A stretch of DNA of 64,000 nt from Chromohalobacter marismortui. GTDB taxonomy: Bacteria > Pseudomonadota > Gammaproteobacteria > Pseudomonadales > Halomonadaceae. Numbering within the stretch: position 1 is the first letter of the stretch; each line of letters starts with the position of its first letter. This document shows, in pieces, positions 16,987 to 27,388 of this stretch. The DNA is taken from the NCBI RefSeq assembly GCF_004364315.1, contig NZ_SOBR01000002.1:310001-374000 (forward strand), written 5' to 3'. A program made the position numbers and the translations under genes. Below the pieces are notes generated by a model that was given only the letters and a program-made list of their open reading frames with translations, did no database searches and had not been told where the DNA came from.

Positions 16987-17442
16987 TCACGACCAGATAC
17001 CGGTCGGCAGTCTCACGCTCAGGACTTCCGTAAAGGCCAGATAGAAGACCCCGATCAGCACCGCGACGATGGGCACCCACTGCACGAGTCGCCGGCCCGA
17101 TACGGCGCCTTCGACGTTCGCCAGGTACCAGGTCAGGCCGAAGAAAACGATGGCCGTCGCCAGCAGAAAGCCCAGCAGGTCGATGGCGTACCACCAGGCG
17201 AACAGGACGGCGATCATCATCAACAGGCGGCGTGGATTGCCTTCGATGGTGACCTCGCGCGCCGCCGGCTTGGTGAATGCCTTGACGATCAGCGCCAGGG
17301 ACAACGCGACCGTGATCACCAGGATGGCGCGGGGAAAGATGATGCTCAGCCGGCCCATGCTCTCGCGCGGGAACCACAGGATGGCGGCGAACAGCAAGCC
17401 AAAGAGCCCCGCGGCGAAGTCGGTATTGAGTCGCAGAGTCAT
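16987..17442 (-). CDS. tctB: Tripartite tricarboxylate transporter small membrane subunit TctB
   Basis: 151 residues with four hydrophobic segments: FAAGLFGLLFAAILWF, IIFPRAILVITVALSLALI, LLMMIAVLFAWWYAIDLLGF leading into LATAIVFFGLTWYL, and VPIVAVLIGVFYLAF. This matches TctB, the small permease subunit of TTT systems. Its start overlaps the tctA stop (ATGA), and the tartrate dehydratase follows 40 bases downstream. The family is poorly conserved, so the call leans on size, topology and context. Confidence 0.88.
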   Translation of the reverse strand: MTLRLNTDFAAGLFGLLFAAILWFPRESMGRLSIIFPRAILVITVALSLALIVKAFTKPAAREVTIEGNPRRLLMMIAVLFAWWYAIDLLGFLLATAIVFFGLTWYLANVEGAVSGRRLVQWVPIVAVLIGVFYLAFTEVLSVRLPTGIWS

Positions 17443-18980
17443 GGCGATTTCTCCTCGTCCGAGTCGACCTTGGCCATGCGGCCGCTACGCTCCAGCCACC
17501 CCGGCAACAGCGTCGTCGCGACACTCAGCACCACCAGGCAGGCGAGAACGATGGAGAGCGGATTGGCCACCAGTCGTAGCCAGGGGATCGGGTCCACCAC
17601 GGCCACCAGCATGGTCTGCACATAGCCCTTCTCGGCGATGACGCCCAGTATCATGCCCAGCACGATGGGCGCCGCCTGGATGCCGATCAGGCGCAGGAAA
17701 TACCCCGCCGTGCCCAGCAACAACATGATGAACACGTCGATCATGCTGTTGCGCAGCGCGTAGGTGCCCAGGATGGTGACCATGGCGATGCTCGGCAGCA
17801 GGAAGTAAAACGGCGTCTTGACCACCACGCGGTGAATCAGGCGCCCGCCCAGCAGGCCCACCGGCAGCAGGAACATCGCCGCGAAGCCCATCGACAGAAT
17901 GAAGCCATTGGTCAGCACCCCGGTTTCGGTGAACAGATCCAGCCCCGGGCGCAGGCCATGCATGAGCAATACCCCGAGAATGATGGCATCCGGTGGCGCA
18001 CCGGGAATGCCCAGGGTCAGCAGCGGCACCATGCTGCCGGCCACCATGACGTTGTTGCTCGATTCCGAGGCGATCACACCATCGACGTTGCCCTTGCCGA
18101 ACGACGCCGGATCCCTGGAGAAACGGCGGGCCTCGTTGTAGGCCACCAAACTGGTGACGTTACCCCCCGCGCCCGGGATGATGGCGATGATCTGGCCGAT
18201 GATGCAGGAGCGGATCAGATTGATGGGCTTGCCGAAGATATGCCTACCCATGCGCCCGATGGCCGACCCCGCGCCGCCCTGGAGCTTGCCGCTCTCCGGC
18301 AGGGCGCCCCGCCCCTGAGCGGCCATCGAGATCAGCTCGGGCACCACGAACAGTCCGATCAGGGCAACGATCAGCGCGATGCCGCCCTGCAGCGCCGGAA
18401 TGCCGAAGATGAAACGGGTTTCGCCGCCGATCGGCGAAACGCCGATGGTGCTCAGCAGCATGCCGATGCAACCGCCGAGCAACCCCTTGAGCAGCGAGCC
18501 ACTCGAGAGGCTGGCCACCAGCGTCAGCCCCAGTAGGGCGACCCAGAACATCTCGGCCGGGCCGAACACCACGGCGAGTCGCGCCAATGGCGGCGCCAGC
18601 AACAATAGGAACGCCACCCCGACGATGCCGCCGACCACCGAGGCAATAGTCGCCGCCGCCAGGGCTTCGTAGGCACGCCCCTGGCGCGCCATGGGATAGC
18701 CATCGAAGGTCGTGGCAATGGACGACGGCGTTCCGGGTGTGTTGATCAGAATGGCGGTAAAAGCGCCGCCGTAGATGGCGCCCATATAGACCGCCCCCAG
18801 CGCCATCAGGCCCTGCAGAGGCGACATCGTGAAGGTGAACGGCAGCAGCACCGCCAGCGCCATGGTCGCCGTCAACCCCGGCAAGGCGCCGATGAACAAC
18901 CCCGCCGTCACCCCGCACAGGATGGTGACGAGGCCTTCGAGGGTCAGGATCGAAAACAGGGCTTCCAGTAACATGTCCAT
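17439..18980 (-). CDS. tctA: Tripartite tricarboxylate transporter large membrane subunit TctA
   Basis: 513 residues, about twelve hydrophobic segments, the large permease of a TTT solute:cation symporter. Family motifs: GALPGLTATMALAVLLPFTF near the N-terminus, GGAFTAILINTPGTPSSIATTFDGYPMARQG, the repeated motif IPGAGGNVTSLVAYNEARRFS, and LGIPGAPPDAIILG. The gene order C-A-B with tartrate dehydratase behind suggests D-tartrate or a related dicarboxylate as cargo. GGGGAG lies about 7 bases before the ATG. Confidence 0.95.
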   Translation of the reverse strand: MDMLLEALFSILTLEGLVTILCGVTAGLFIGALPGLTATMALAVLLPFTFTMSPLQGLMALGAVYMGAIYGGAFTAILINTPGTPSSIATTFDGYPMARQGRAYEALAAATIASVVGGIVGVAFLLLLAPPLARLAVVFGPAEMFWVALLGLTLVASLSSGSLLKGLLGGCIGMLLSTIGVSPIGGETRFIFGIPALQGGIALIVALIGLFVVPELISMAAQGRGALPESGKLQGGAGSAIGRMGRHIFGKPINLIRSCIIGQIIAIIPGAGGNVTSLVAYNEARRFSRDPASFGKGNVDGVIASESSNNVMVAGSMVPLLTLGIPGAPPDAIILGVLLMHGLRPGLDLFTETGVLTNGFILSMGFAAMFLLPVGLLGGRLIHRVVVKTPFYFLLPSIAMVTILGTYALRNSMIDVFIMLLLGTAGYFLRLIGIQAAPIVLGMILGVIAEKGYVQTMLVAVVDPIPWLRLVANPLSIVLACLVVLSVATTLLPGWLERSGRMAKVDSDEEKSP

Positions 18981-19029
18981 GAGCCAACTCCCCTTTTCGC
19001 ATGATGGGTCGCGTCGGATGAACGGCCGC

Positions 19030-19068
19030 CACCCGCGCCTGCGTCCAGAAAGATCGCAGGCGCGGGTG
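19030..19068. promoter_or_regulatory. Strong stem-loop between tctC and tctA
   Basis: CACCCGCGCCTGCG (19030-19043) and CGCAGGCGCGGGTG (19055-19068) are perfect 14-bp complements with an 11-base loop. It lies between the binding-protein gene (upstream in transcription) and tctA. No T-run follows, so it probably stabilises the tctC message end or partly attenuates, giving more binding protein than permease, as in many binding-protein operons. Confidence 0.65.
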
Positions 19069-19083
19069 ACGCATCACGTCGCG

Positions 19084-20043
19084 TTATTGGTTGGCTTTGG
19101 CTTCTTCGAGGATCGGCTGGTAGGCCGTCTTGAGTTGCTGCATGACCTCGTCCACTTCGCCATCGGTAATATCGGTCATGACGAAGCCGAGCGGCTCCTG
19201 CTTTTCGGCGATGCGCTCATTGGTCTTGGCAAACGCATCCTCCAGCTTGTTGACGATGGCGTCCGGCGTTCCCTTGGGCACGGCCACGCCGCGATAGGCA
19301 CCGCCGACGATGTCATAGCCCAGCTCCTTGAACGTCGGCACATCCGGTAGCGCGGGGACGCGTTCTTCCGAGGCCACGGCCAGCACGCGGGCGTTGTCCT
19401 GCATCTGCACGCCGAGCATCGAATAGTTGAAGATGCCCGAGACGTGATTGCCCTGGACCGCCGCCGGCAACGGCCCCGTACCGGTGAACGGAATGTAGGT
19501 CACATCGATACCCGCCTCACGTTCCAGACGCAAGGCGCCCAGATGGTTGGCGCTGAAGGTCCCGCTGCCGCCCAGCGTCACCGCCTGCGGATTCTTCTTG
19601 GCATACTGGACCAGGTCGTCAAGCGTCTTGAATTGGCTGTCCTTGGGGACGATCAAGGCGTTGGGCGTGGTATGAAAGAAGGTCACGATCTTCCAACCAT
19701 CGGTCTCGTAACCGGCATTCTCGCGCATGATGGGCTGCGCGATGATATGCGGGATATTGACCCCGATCATCTCGTAGCCCGTGGGCTCGGCCGTGTTCTG
19801 GAACTCGCTCCAGCCGACGGCGCCCCCGCCGCCGGGACGGTGGTTGACGTTGACATCGACCCCCAGGATTTCTTCCAGATGAGGCTCCTGGAAGCGTGCG
19901 GTGACATCGGACTCACCACCCGGATCGAACGGAATCGTGTAGGTAATGGGTTGTTCGGGGTACTCGGCGAGGGCGATGCCCGGCATGCCCAGGGCAACCA
20001 TCAGGGTCAGCGAGCCTGCCCAGCGTGTCGTGGCGCGTGTCAT
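19084..20043 (-). CDS. tctC: Tripartite tricarboxylate transporter substrate-binding protein TctC
   Basis: 319 residues. A signal peptide (MTRATTRWAGSLTLMVALGM, cleavage near ALA-EYP around residue 26) precedes the Bug/TctC domain: YPEQPITYTIPFDPGGESDVTAR, VNVNHRPGGGGAVGW, VTLGGSGTFSANHLGALRLE, YIPFTGTGPLPAAVQGNHV, ALPDVPTFKELGYDIVGGAYRG. It would capture the substrate in the periplasm for TctAB. AAGGAG lies 8 bases before the ATG. First gene of the tctC-tctA-tctB-tartrate dehydratase transcript. Confidence 0.95.
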   Translation of the reverse strand: MTRATTRWAGSLTLMVALGMPGIALAEYPEQPITYTIPFDPGGESDVTARFQEPHLEEILGVDVNVNHRPGGGGAVGWSEFQNTAEPTGYEMIGVNIPHIIAQPIMRENAGYETDGWKIVTFFHTTPNALIVPKDSQFKTLDDLVQYAKKNPQAVTLGGSGTFSANHLGALRLEREAGIDVTYIPFTGTGPLPAAVQGNHVSGIFNYSMLGVQMQDNARVLAVASEERVPALPDVPTFKELGYDIVGGAYRGVAVPKGTPDAIVNKLEDAFAKTNERIAEKQEPLGFVMTDITDGEVDEVMQQLKTAYQPILEEAKANQ

Positions 20044-20378
20044 TGGCGTACTCCTTGGTCTTGTTGTGGTCGGGCGACGTTTCCCGCTCGCTTGTTCTTG
20101 TCACCGTCATGGCAGAACGAATGAAACGTCATACGCATTTCATGTCGGGGAAATGCATACCGCACCTTTGAAGCTAGCCAACTTGTAAAATCTGTCCACT
20201 AACAGGAGGTAGACCTTAGTCTGGTCACGCAGTAAAACGTGTTTCTCAGCATGGAGAGAATAAAACAAATACAACAAAAACAAATACTTGTCAGATAAAA
20301 ATCTTTTTTAAAAAAGGGGAGGGCCGACGTTGCCTGAGTTGTTCAAGGAATGCTGTCACACGTTGTCAGACGCCGCCG
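20044..20378. promoter_or_regulatory. AT-rich control region upstream of tctC
   Basis: About 335 bases with no gene, between tctC and the GntR regulator gene, both read leftwards. Positions 20180-20320 are AT-rich with runs of A and T, unlike the GC-rich flanks. It must hold the tctC promoter and likely the operator of the adjacent GntR protein; CTGT-N6-ACAG at about 20193-20206 is a small imperfect dyad, but I cannot assign the site with confidence. Confidence 0.5.
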
Positions 20379-21137
20379 TTACCCTTCGAATACCCGGCGA
20401 CGCGAATTGCCGATGTGCTCGCGCATCCGCTGGCAGGCCAGTTCGGCATCGCCCGCACGAATGGCCTCGAAGATTCGCACATGCTCATCCTGGACTTCCG
20501 GCAAATGCAGCCCCGGACGACGCAGACCGAGGTTGCGCGCCAGATTCTGGCCGAAATTGATCTGTGTCTTGAGGGACAGGAGGGTATCGCTGAAAAACCG
20601 GTTGTTGGTGGCATAGGCCACCGCGAGGTGAAAGCCGAAATCGGCATCCACGCCAAGTTCGCCCCCTTGAATACAGGCTTCCAGACGCTGCAGCGCCTTC
20701 TCGATGTCCTTGAGCGACGACGACGAGGCATAGTGCGTGGCGGCACGTGCCGACTCGCCCTCGAGCGCCGCACGGAACTCGAAACAACGCTGCATGTCCG
20801 CCAGGCTGTCCAGCGGGGCGAAGTCCAGCATGGCACGGTCCGGACGGCGCATCACGTAACTCCCTGCGCCGCGCTGAGAGCGTACTACGCCATCTTCCCT
20901 CAAACGTGACAGCGCCTGGCGAACGACCGGACGTGATACCTGATTCATCTCAGCCAGCCTGGCCTCGGAGGGCAGCCGATGCCCCTCGTCGTACTCCCCT
21001 TGCAGGATGCGCTCGACGATATCGCCATAGACCTTGTCGCTGAGCCGCGCAGGGCCCATGTGCGAGTCCGCGACACCCGCATGAGAAAAGCCTCCGTGCC
21101 GTTCGGAGTGAGAGTCGTGTGTCATTGACGGGTCCAT
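20379..21137 (-). CDS. FCD-type GntR transcriptional regulator, probably of the tartrate genes
   Basis: 252 residues from the ATG at 21137. An N-terminal GntR winged helix (LSDKVYGDIVERILQGEYDEGHRLPSEARLAEMNQVSRPVVRQALSRLREDGVV in pieces) is followed by an all-helical FCD ligand domain (FEFRAALEGESARAAT, DADFGFHLAVAYATNNRFF, EHVRIFEAIRAGDAELACQRMREHI). FCD domains bind carboxylic acids. Its location upstream of, and reading towards, the tctCAB-tartrate dehydratase operon suggests control by tartrate or oxaloacetate. The start is uncertain: an ATG at 21125 is possible and none has a strong ribosome site. Confidence 0.9.
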   Translation of the reverse strand: MDPSMTHDSHSERHGGFSHAGVADSHMGPARLSDKVYGDIVERILQGEYDEGHRLPSEARLAEMNQVSRPVVRQALSRLREDGVVRSQRGAGSYVMRRPDRAMLDFAPLDSLADMQRCFEFRAALEGESARAATHYASSSSLKDIEKALQRLEACIQGGELGVDADFGFHLAVAYATNNRFFSDTLLSLKTQINFGQNLARNLGLRRPGLHLPEVQDEHVRIFEAIRAGDAELACQRMREHIGNSRRRVFEG

Positions 21138-21244
21138 GAATGCAACATACCTGCGCAAGCTAACGCATTTCGAAGCGCCTGTGGGTCATGCGAGGACCCA
21201 CAGGCGTCCTCGTGCCCCCGTCGTTGCATGGCGAGAGGGCGCGA

Positions 21245-24200
21245 TCAGTCCACCCACACCCGGGCGTTGCGGAACATCCGCATCCAGGCACCGTCCTGCC
21301 GCCATTCGTCGGGACGCCAGGAGTTGGTGACCGCGCGGGCCACACGCTCGGGGTGCGGCATCATGATCGTCACGCGGCCATCCGGCGTGGTCAGCCCCGT
21401 GATGCCCGCAGAAGAGCCATTGGGGTTGGCGGGATAGCGCGTCGTCACCTGGCCGTAGTTGTCCACATAGCGCAGGGCGATCTGGTCGCTGGTCTGCATG
21501 CTGCGCAAGTGGCCGCTGTCACGGAACTCGGCGCGCCCCTCGCCGTGGGCCACGGCGATCGGCAGGCGCGACCCTTCCATGCCGGCCAGCAGGATCGACG
21601 GGCTCTTCTCGACCTGCACCATGCTCACGCGCGCCTCGAACTGCTCGGACTCGTTGCGCACGAAACGCGGCCAGTTCTCGGCCCCGGGGATCAACGACTT
21701 GAGCTGCGAGAGCATCTGGCAGCCGTTGCACACCCCCAGCGAGAAGCTGTCATCACGCTGGAAGAAGCCGGCGAAGGCATCGCGCGCGCGATCATTGAAC
21801 AGCACCGACTTGGCCCAGCCGCCGCCGGCGCCGAGCACGTCGCCGTACGAGAAGCCGCCACAGGCGACCAGCCCCTTCATGGTCGCCAGATCGACGCGCC
21901 CTTCGAGGATATCGCTCATGTGCACGTCGATGGCCGCGAAGCCGGCATGGTCGAAGGCCGCCGCCATCTCGACATGCCCGTTGACACCCTGCTCGCGTAA
22001 TATCGCCACACGGGGTTGTGCGCCGCGTCCGATGTAGGGCGCAGCGATGTCCTCGTCGACATCGAAGCTGGGCTGTGCCGAGAGACCGGGGTCGCGCAGG
22101 TCGAGCAAGGCATCGAATTCGGACTTGGCACACTGCGGATTGTCGCGCAGCGCCTGCATGCGGTAGCTGGTCTCGGTCCAGGTGCGCTGGGCGATGGCCC
22201 GCGTGGTTTCCAGCAGCGGCTCCTCGAACAAGGTGACACGCACCTGATCGTCGTAACGCGGCCGCGCCACCACCCCGCAGGTCTCGAGACCCGCCGCCGC
22301 CAGTTGGGCGAGCACGAACTCGGTATCGCGGCGATTGACCTGAATCACTGCGCCCAGTTCTTCGGCGAACAAGGCATCGAAGGCCTCGTAGGCGTCATCG
22401 ATCAACCAGTCGAGCTTGACCTCCAGTCCGCCGCGCGCCGCAAAGGCCATTTCCAGCAGGGTCACCAGCAGACCGCCGTCGCTGCGATCATGGTAGGCAA
22501 GCAACTTGCCGTCAGCATTGAGTCCTTGAATGACGGCGAAAAAGGCCTTGAGATCCTCGGCATCCTCGAGATCGGGACACGCATCACCGACCTGTCCGTA
22601 TACCTGGGCCAACGCCGACCCACCAAGACGGTTCTGCCCCTGGCCCAGGTCGATGAGAATCAAGTCGCTCTCGTCCTGATCCAGGCGCAACTGCGGGGTC
22701 AGGGTGCGCATGGCATCGGTGACCGGCGCGAAACCGGTGATATCGAGCGTCAGCGGCGCTGTCACGCTCTTGTCTTCGTGTTCGCCCTCGGCGGTTTCTT
22801 CCCGCCAGGCGGTGCGCATGGACATCGAGTCCTTGCCCACCGGAATGGCGATGCCCAGCTGCGGGCAGAGGTCCATGCCCACGGCATGCACGGCGTCATA
22901 CAGGGCCTGGTTCTCGCCGTCATGCTCGGCGGCGCTCATCCAGTTGGCGGAGAGCTTGATGTCGGAAAGCTTGGCGATCGGCGCCGCCGCCAGGTTGGTG
23001 ATGGCCTCGGCCACCGCCAGGCGGGCGCTGGCCGCCGGGTCGACCAGTGCCACCGGCGGACGCTCGCCGAGGGCCATGGCCTCGCCGGCATGCGTATCGA
23101 AACTGGCTGTGGTCACCGCGCAGTCCGCCACGGGTACCTGCCAGGGCCCGACCATCTGGTCGCGCGCCACCTGACCGGTGATCGAACGGTCGCCGATGGT
23201 GATCAGAAAGCTCTTGGACGCCACGGCCGGCAGCCGCAGCACCCGATCCAGCGCCTCACGCAGATCGAGATTGTCGAGCCCCAGGCTGGGCATCGTCAGC
23301 GTGCGTCGCTCGAAGGCCCGCGACATCTTGGGCGGCTTGCCGAACAGCACGTTCATCGGCAGGTCGACGGGACGCGTATCGAAGTGACCATCGTGGACCG
23401 ACAGATGGTGAGCCTCGGTCGCCTCGCCGACCACGGCATAGGGGCAACGCTCGCGCCGGCACAGCGCGTCGAAGGCCTCCAGGTCGTCCGGCGCCACCGC
23501 CAGCACGTAGCGCTCCTGGGCCTCGTTGCACCAGATGGCCAGCGGGCTCATGCCCGGCTCGGCATTGGGGATGTCGCGCAGCTCGAAACGCCCGCCCCGC
23601 TCGCCGTCCTTGACCAGCTCCGGCAGCGCATTGGACAGCCCGCCGGCGCCCACGTCGTGAATGAAGCAGATGGGATTGTCGTCGCCCAGCGCCCAGCACC
23701 GGTCGATGACTTCCTGGACGCGGCGTTCGATCTCCGCGTTGTCACGTTGTACGGAGGCGAAATCGAGATCCTCGCTGGAGGCGCCCGAGGCCATGCTCGA
23801 CGCCGCCCCGCCGCCGAGGCCAATCTTCATCGACGGCCCCCCCATCACGATCAGCTTGCCACCGACCGGTATATCGCCCTTGGCGACATGGCCGTCGCGA
23901 ATATTGCCGTAGCCGCCGGCGAGCATCACCGGCTTGTGATAGCCGCGCCGCTCGATCCCGGCCGCGCCGACCGCGTCCTGCTCGTAGGTGCGGAAAAAGC
24001 CGCTCAGGTTGGGGCGTCCGAACTCGTTGTTGAACGCCGCCCCGCCGATGGGCGCCTCGAGCATGATGTCGAGTGCCGACTGAATGCGCGCGGGCTTGCC
24101 GTAGTCGAAGGCTTCCCAGGGCTGCACGAACTCGGGGATACGCAGGTTGGACACCGCGAACCCGGTGAGCCCCGCCTTGGGCTTGCCGCCGACGCCGGTC

Positions 24201-25186
24201 GCGCCTTCGTCGCGAATCTCGCCGCCGGCCCCGGTCGCCGCGCCGGGGTGCGGCGCGATGGCCGTCGGATGGTTATGGGTCTCCACCTTCATCAGAATGT
24301 GGATGGGTTCTTGTGTCGCTGCATAGCGCGCTTCCTGCTCGTGACCCGGCAACCAGGGGGCGGCAAAGAAGCGCCCGGCCTCAGTACCACGAATCACGGC
24401 AGCATTGTCGCTGTAGGCCGAAAGGATATCGTCGCTGGAACACGCATGGGTGTTCTTGATCATCTTGAACAGCGAATGCGGCTGGGCCTCGCCATCGATG
24501 GTCCAGTCGGCGTTGAATATCTTGTGCCGGCAGTGCTCGGAATTGGCCTGCGCGAACATCATCAATTCGACGTCGGTGGGATTGCGAGCGAGCGAGCGAA
24601 AGGCCTCGAGCAGATAATCGATTTCGTCATCGGCCAGCGCCAGACCCAGCCCATCGTTGGCATCCACCAGCGCGTCGCGTCCGCCTCCGAGTACATCGAT
24701 TCGCCCCAGCGGCGCCGGCTCGTGCTGCTCGAACAGCTTGACGGCATCACTCGAATTGGCCAGTACCGTTTCGGTCATGGGGTCGTGCAGCACCGCGACG
24801 AGCGCCGCGAACGTCGCTTCGTCGAGCTTGCCCGCCAGCGTCACGCGATACGCGATGCCGCGCTCGATGCGCCGCACCTGAGCCAGGCCGCAATTGTGGG
24901 CGATGTCGGTGGCCTTGGAGGACCACGGCGACAACGTGCCCAGGCGGGGCACGACCAGGAACAACTGCCCCTGGGGCTCGGCGTCCGCGCCCTCGCGCAC
25001 GGGACCGTAGGTCAGCAGTTGCGCCAGGATCTCGCGCGCCGTGTCGTCAAGCTCGTCTTGGTGGTCGACGAAGTGCACGTAATCGGCGTGCAACGCCTCG
25101 ACCTCGGGCACGGCATCACGCAACGCGGCTAACAGCTTGGCATGGCGGAAAGCGGAAAGGGCGGGCGCTCCTCGCAGTTCGAGCAT
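21245..25186 (-). CDS. purL: Phosphoribosylformylglycinamidine synthase PurL
   Basis: 1313 residues, the single-chain gammaproteobacterial form. It converts FGAR, ATP and glutamine to FGAM in purine synthesis. Order: N-terminal domain ([18 protein letters not shown]), linker, two synthetase halves ([45 protein letters not shown] in parts, [29 protein letters not shown]), and a C-terminal glutaminase with Cys1156 (GVCNGCQML), His1278 and Glu1280 (MPHPERV). I start at 25186 (AGAGG upstream); the open frame extends 50 codons further without homology. Monocistronic and divergent from mltF. Confidence 0.97.
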   Translation of the reverse strand: MLELRGAPALSAFRHAKLLAALRDAVPEVEALHADYVHFVDHQDELDDTAREILAQLLTYGPVREGADAEPQGQLFLVVPRLGTLSPWSSKATDIAHNCGLAQVRRIERGIAYRVTLAGKLDEATFAALVAVLHDPMTETVLANSSDAVKLFEQHEPAPLGRIDVLGGGRDALVDANDGLGLALADDEIDYLLEAFRSLARNPTDVELMMFAQANSEHCRHKIFNADWTIDGEAQPHSLFKMIKNTHACSSDDILSAYSDNAAVIRGTEAGRFFAAPWLPGHEQEARYAATQEPIHILMKVETHNHPTAIAPHPGAATGAGGEIRDEGATGVGGKPKAGLTGFAVSNLRIPEFVQPWEAFDYGKPARIQSALDIMLEAPIGGAAFNNEFGRPNLSGFFRTYEQDAVGAAGIERRGYHKPVMLAGGYGNIRDGHVAKGDIPVGGKLIVMGGPSMKIGLGGGAASSMASGASSEDLDFASVQRDNAEIERRVQEVIDRCWALGDDNPICFIHDVGAGGLSNALPELVKDGERGGRFELRDIPNAEPGMSPLAIWCNEAQERYVLAVAPDDLEAFDALCRRERCPYAVVGEATEAHHLSVHDGHFDTRPVDLPMNVLFGKPPKMSRAFERRTLTMPSLGLDNLDLREALDRVLRLPAVASKSFLITIGDRSITGQVARDQMVGPWQVPVADCAVTTASFDTHAGEAMALGERPPVALVDPAASARLAVAEAITNLAAAPIAKLSDIKLSANWMSAAEHDGENQALYDAVHAVGMDLCPQLGIAIPVGKDSMSMRTAWREETAEGEHEDKSVTAPLTLDITGFAPVTDAMRTLTPQLRLDQDESDLILIDLGQGQNRLGGSALAQVYGQVGDACPDLEDAEDLKAFFAVIQGLNADGKLLAYHDRSDGGLLVTLLEMAFAARGGLEVKLDWLIDDAYEAFDALFAEELGAVIQVNRRDTEFVLAQLAAAGLETCGVVARPRYDDQVRVTLFEEPLLETTRAIAQRTWTETSYRMQALRDNPQCAKSEFDALLDLRDPGLSAQPSFDVDEDIAAPYIGRGAQPRVAILREQGVNGHVEMAAAFDHAGFAAIDVHMSDILEGRVDLATMKGLVACGGFSYGDVLGAGGGWAKSVLFNDRARDAFAGFFQRDDSFSLGVCNGCQMLSQLKSLIPGAENWPRFVRNESEQFEARVSMVQVEKSPSILLAGMEGSRLPIAVAHGEGRAEFRDSGHLRSMQTSDQIALRYVDNYGQVTTRYPANPNGSSAGITGLTTPDGRVTIMMPHPERVARAVTNSWRPDEWRQDGAWMRMFRNARVWVD

Positions 25187-25378
25187 GTCGAATAAGCCTC
25201 TGGGACAACAGGTAGACGATGCCGCGGGCGGCGGCCAATGAGCCCCCATGATAATGGAAAAGCCGCTCACGGGCGAAACCACCCATTGCAGGATAGCGAC
25301 ACGCGTGGAATCGGCACCGGGTGACATGAGAGGCAACGCCCGATAAGGTATCCCCTCTCATCGCTGACCAGAACCGGT

Positions 25379-26833
25379 ATGCTCGATGCTCTGCTTCGTT
25401 ACATGCGCCCTGTGGCGGCAACTTTCTTCGCCCTGCTCGCGCTGCTGACGCCCGACAATCGCCTCTTCCTCGAACGGGATGCGGCCTTGTCGGCGATTTC
25501 CTCGCGTGGCTTCATTGAGGTCGCCACCCGCAACACCCCGACCACGTATTACGAAGGTCGCCACGGCCCCACAGGGTTCGAATACGAGCTGGTGCAACAA
25601 TTCGCCGCAATGCTCGGCGTCAGCCTCACGGTCGATAGCCAAGGCAATATCGACGATGTGCTCGATGCCGTGCGCGACGGCCGTGCCGACTTCGGCGCCG
25701 CCAATCTGGCGCTCGATCCTATCGAGCCTGGCATCCTCTACAGTCGCCCGATCATGGCGATGCAGCCCCTGGTGATCCATGGCCCGGACATCGCGACGCC
25801 TGAAACGCCGCAGGACTTGCTGGGCCTGAAAATCGCTGTGATCAAGAACTCGGGCACTAGCCGCGCCCTGCGAGCGCTGCAAGAAAAGTTTCCCAAGCTG
25901 AGTTGGCAGGAAACCGATGAGCTGGAGGTCACCGACCTCATCGAGATGGTCGAGAAAGGCGAACTCGATGCCGCCGTCGTCTACGCGCATCAATTCAAGA
26001 TCAACCGTCTGTTCTTTCCCGACGTCGAGCGTGGTTTCGCGTTGGGCAAGCCACAAAGCCTGGTATGGGCGTTTCCCAAGAGCAACGGTGTCGCCCTCCT
26101 GCAAGCGGCCAATCGGCTTATCGCGCGCATGCAGCACAATGGCAAGTTGCGTGCATTGATCGACCAGTACTTCGGTCATGACAATTATCTGGAATACGTA
26201 GGGGCAAGCATTTTCATTCGCCATACCCAAAAGCGCTTGCCGAAATACGAGGATGCCTTCAAGAAAGCCGCTCGTCGAACCGGCTTCGACTGGAAATTGC
26301 TTGCCGCATTGGGCTATCAGGAATCGCATTGGAAACCGCGTGCCACATCGCCGACCGGCGTGCGGGGGCTCATGATGCTGACCAATGCCACCGCCGGCGA
26401 AGTCGGCGTGAGCAACCGTCTCGACCCCGAACAGAGCATCAGAGGCGGCGCCACCTATCTCAAGCATGTGAAGGGTCGGCTGCAGGAAGAGATCACCGAG
26501 CCGGATCGCACCTGGATGGCCCTGGCGGCCTATAACGTCGGCTTGGGGCATCTCTACGATGCCCAGAAGATCGCCGAGATGCGGGGTGGCGATCCCTACA
26601 GTTGGGCCGACGTCCGCAAGGCACTACCGCTGCTGCAGAAGCGCAAATGGTACAGCCAGGTGCGTCACGGCTATGCGCGCGGCGGCGAACCGGTGATCTA
26701 CGTGCGCAACATTCGCCGTTACTACGAAATCCTCAAGTACGTGGACCGCAGTCGCCGTCAATTCCACCAGCTCGGCAAAAGCGACGACACCTTCCCCCAA
26801 ACGCCCTTCAATACCGTCCCACCGGTGCTGTAG
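25379..26833 (+). CDS. mltF: Membrane-bound lytic murein transglycosylase F
   Basis: 484 residues. MltF cleaves peptidoglycan glycan strands with 1,6-anhydro product formation at the outer membrane. A hydrophobic N-terminal segment ([14 protein letters not shown]) is followed by an SBP_bac_3-like domain at about 45-270 ([33 protein letters not shown]) and an SLT domain with the catalytic Glu315 in [11 protein letters not shown], then [12 protein letters not shown] and [11 protein letters not shown]. This binding-domain plus transglycosylase order is diagnostic. No lipobox is seen. An 8-bp inverted repeat (25326-25333/25354-25361) lies just before the start. Confidence 0.95.
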   Translation: MLDALLRYMRPVAATFFALLALLTPDNRLFLERDAALSAISSRGFIEVATRNTPTTYYEGRHGPTGFEYELVQQFAAMLGVSLTVDSQGNIDDVLDAVRDGRADFGAANLALDPIEPGILYSRPIMAMQPLVIHGPDIATPETPQDLLGLKIAVIKNSGTSRALRALQEKFPKLSWQETDELEVTDLIEMVEKGELDAAVVYAHQFKINRLFFPDVERGFALGKPQSLVWAFPKSNGVALLQAANRLIARMQHNGKLRALIDQYFGHDNYLEYVGASIFIRHTQKRLPKYEDAFKKAARRTGFDWKLLAALGYQESHWKPRATSPTGVRGLMMLTNATAGEVGVSNRLDPEQSIRGGATYLKHVKGRLQEEITEPDRTWMALAAYNVGLGHLYDAQKIAEMRGGDPYSWADVRKALPLLQKRKWYSQVRHGYARGGEPVIYVRNIRRYYEILKYVDRSRRQFHQLGKSDDTFPQTPFNTVPPVL

Positions 26834-26860
26834 GCGATCGCCACGATATGGTTTCGTGCA

Positions 26861-27316
26861 TCATTCGCGCCGCGCCGCAAAGAATGCCTTGAGCAATTGC
26901 GTGGCGCGCGAGGCCAGCACCCCACCTTCCACCTCGACACGATGATTGAACCACGGCTGGGCAAACAGGTTGGCCCGTGACTCGACCATGCCGCTCTTGG
27001 GTTCGGCAGCGCCATACACGACTCGGCCTACACGCGCATGAATGAGTGCGCCGGCGCACATCATGCAGGGTTCCAAGGTGACGAAGAGCGTGCAGCTATC
27101 CAGCCGGTAATTTCCCAGATGCGCGGCGGCGTCGCGCAAGGCGCGTACCTCGGCATGCCCGCTCGGGTCATGACACGACACCGGGGCGTTGAACCCGGCG
27201 CCCACGATCTCGCCACCGGGCTCGACCACCACCGCGCCCACCGGCACCTCGCCTGCCTCCAACCCCATGCGCGCTTGATCCAGCGCACGGTGCATGTAGA
27301 AGGTATCGCTGCGCAT
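26861..27316 (-). CDS. tadA: tRNA-specific adenosine deaminase TadA
   Basis: 151 residues from the ATG at 27316, which has GGAGTG 8 bases upstream. TadA deaminates A34 to inosine in tRNA-Arg(ACG) and is essential in most bacteria. The zinc deaminase signature is complete: His54-Ala-Glu56 (SGHAEVRALRDAA) and PCMMC with Cys84 and Cys87; LFVTLEPCMMCAGALIHARV and VYGAAEPKSG are typical. The upstream open extension overlaps tesB and is not needed. Convergent with mltF, divergent from tesB. Confidence 0.95.
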   Translation of the reverse strand: MRSDTFYMHRALDQARMGLEAGEVPVGAVVVEPGGEIVGAGFNAPVSCHDPSGHAEVRALRDAAAHLGNYRLDSCTLFVTLEPCMMCAGALIHARVGRVVYGAAEPKSGMVESRANLFAQPWFNHRVEVEGGVLASRATQLLKAFFAARRE

Positions 27317-27388
27317 CACGAAGGCACTCCGGTATGCTGGTAGAATTGGAACAGTCGTATGAAAACGAGCCATCAGAAGGATGCCGGC

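Noticed and set aside
20193-20206. CTGT-N6-ACAG dyad as the defined operator of the tartrate regulator
   Set aside because: Only four-base arms; such dyads arise by chance in AT-rich DNA, so it is noted only within the control-region entry.
22016-25132. A 1038-codon open frame on the plus strand
   Set aside because: It lies wholly antisense to purL, has the Arg/His/Gly-rich composition of a GC-rich shadow frame, no ribosome site, and no family resemblance.
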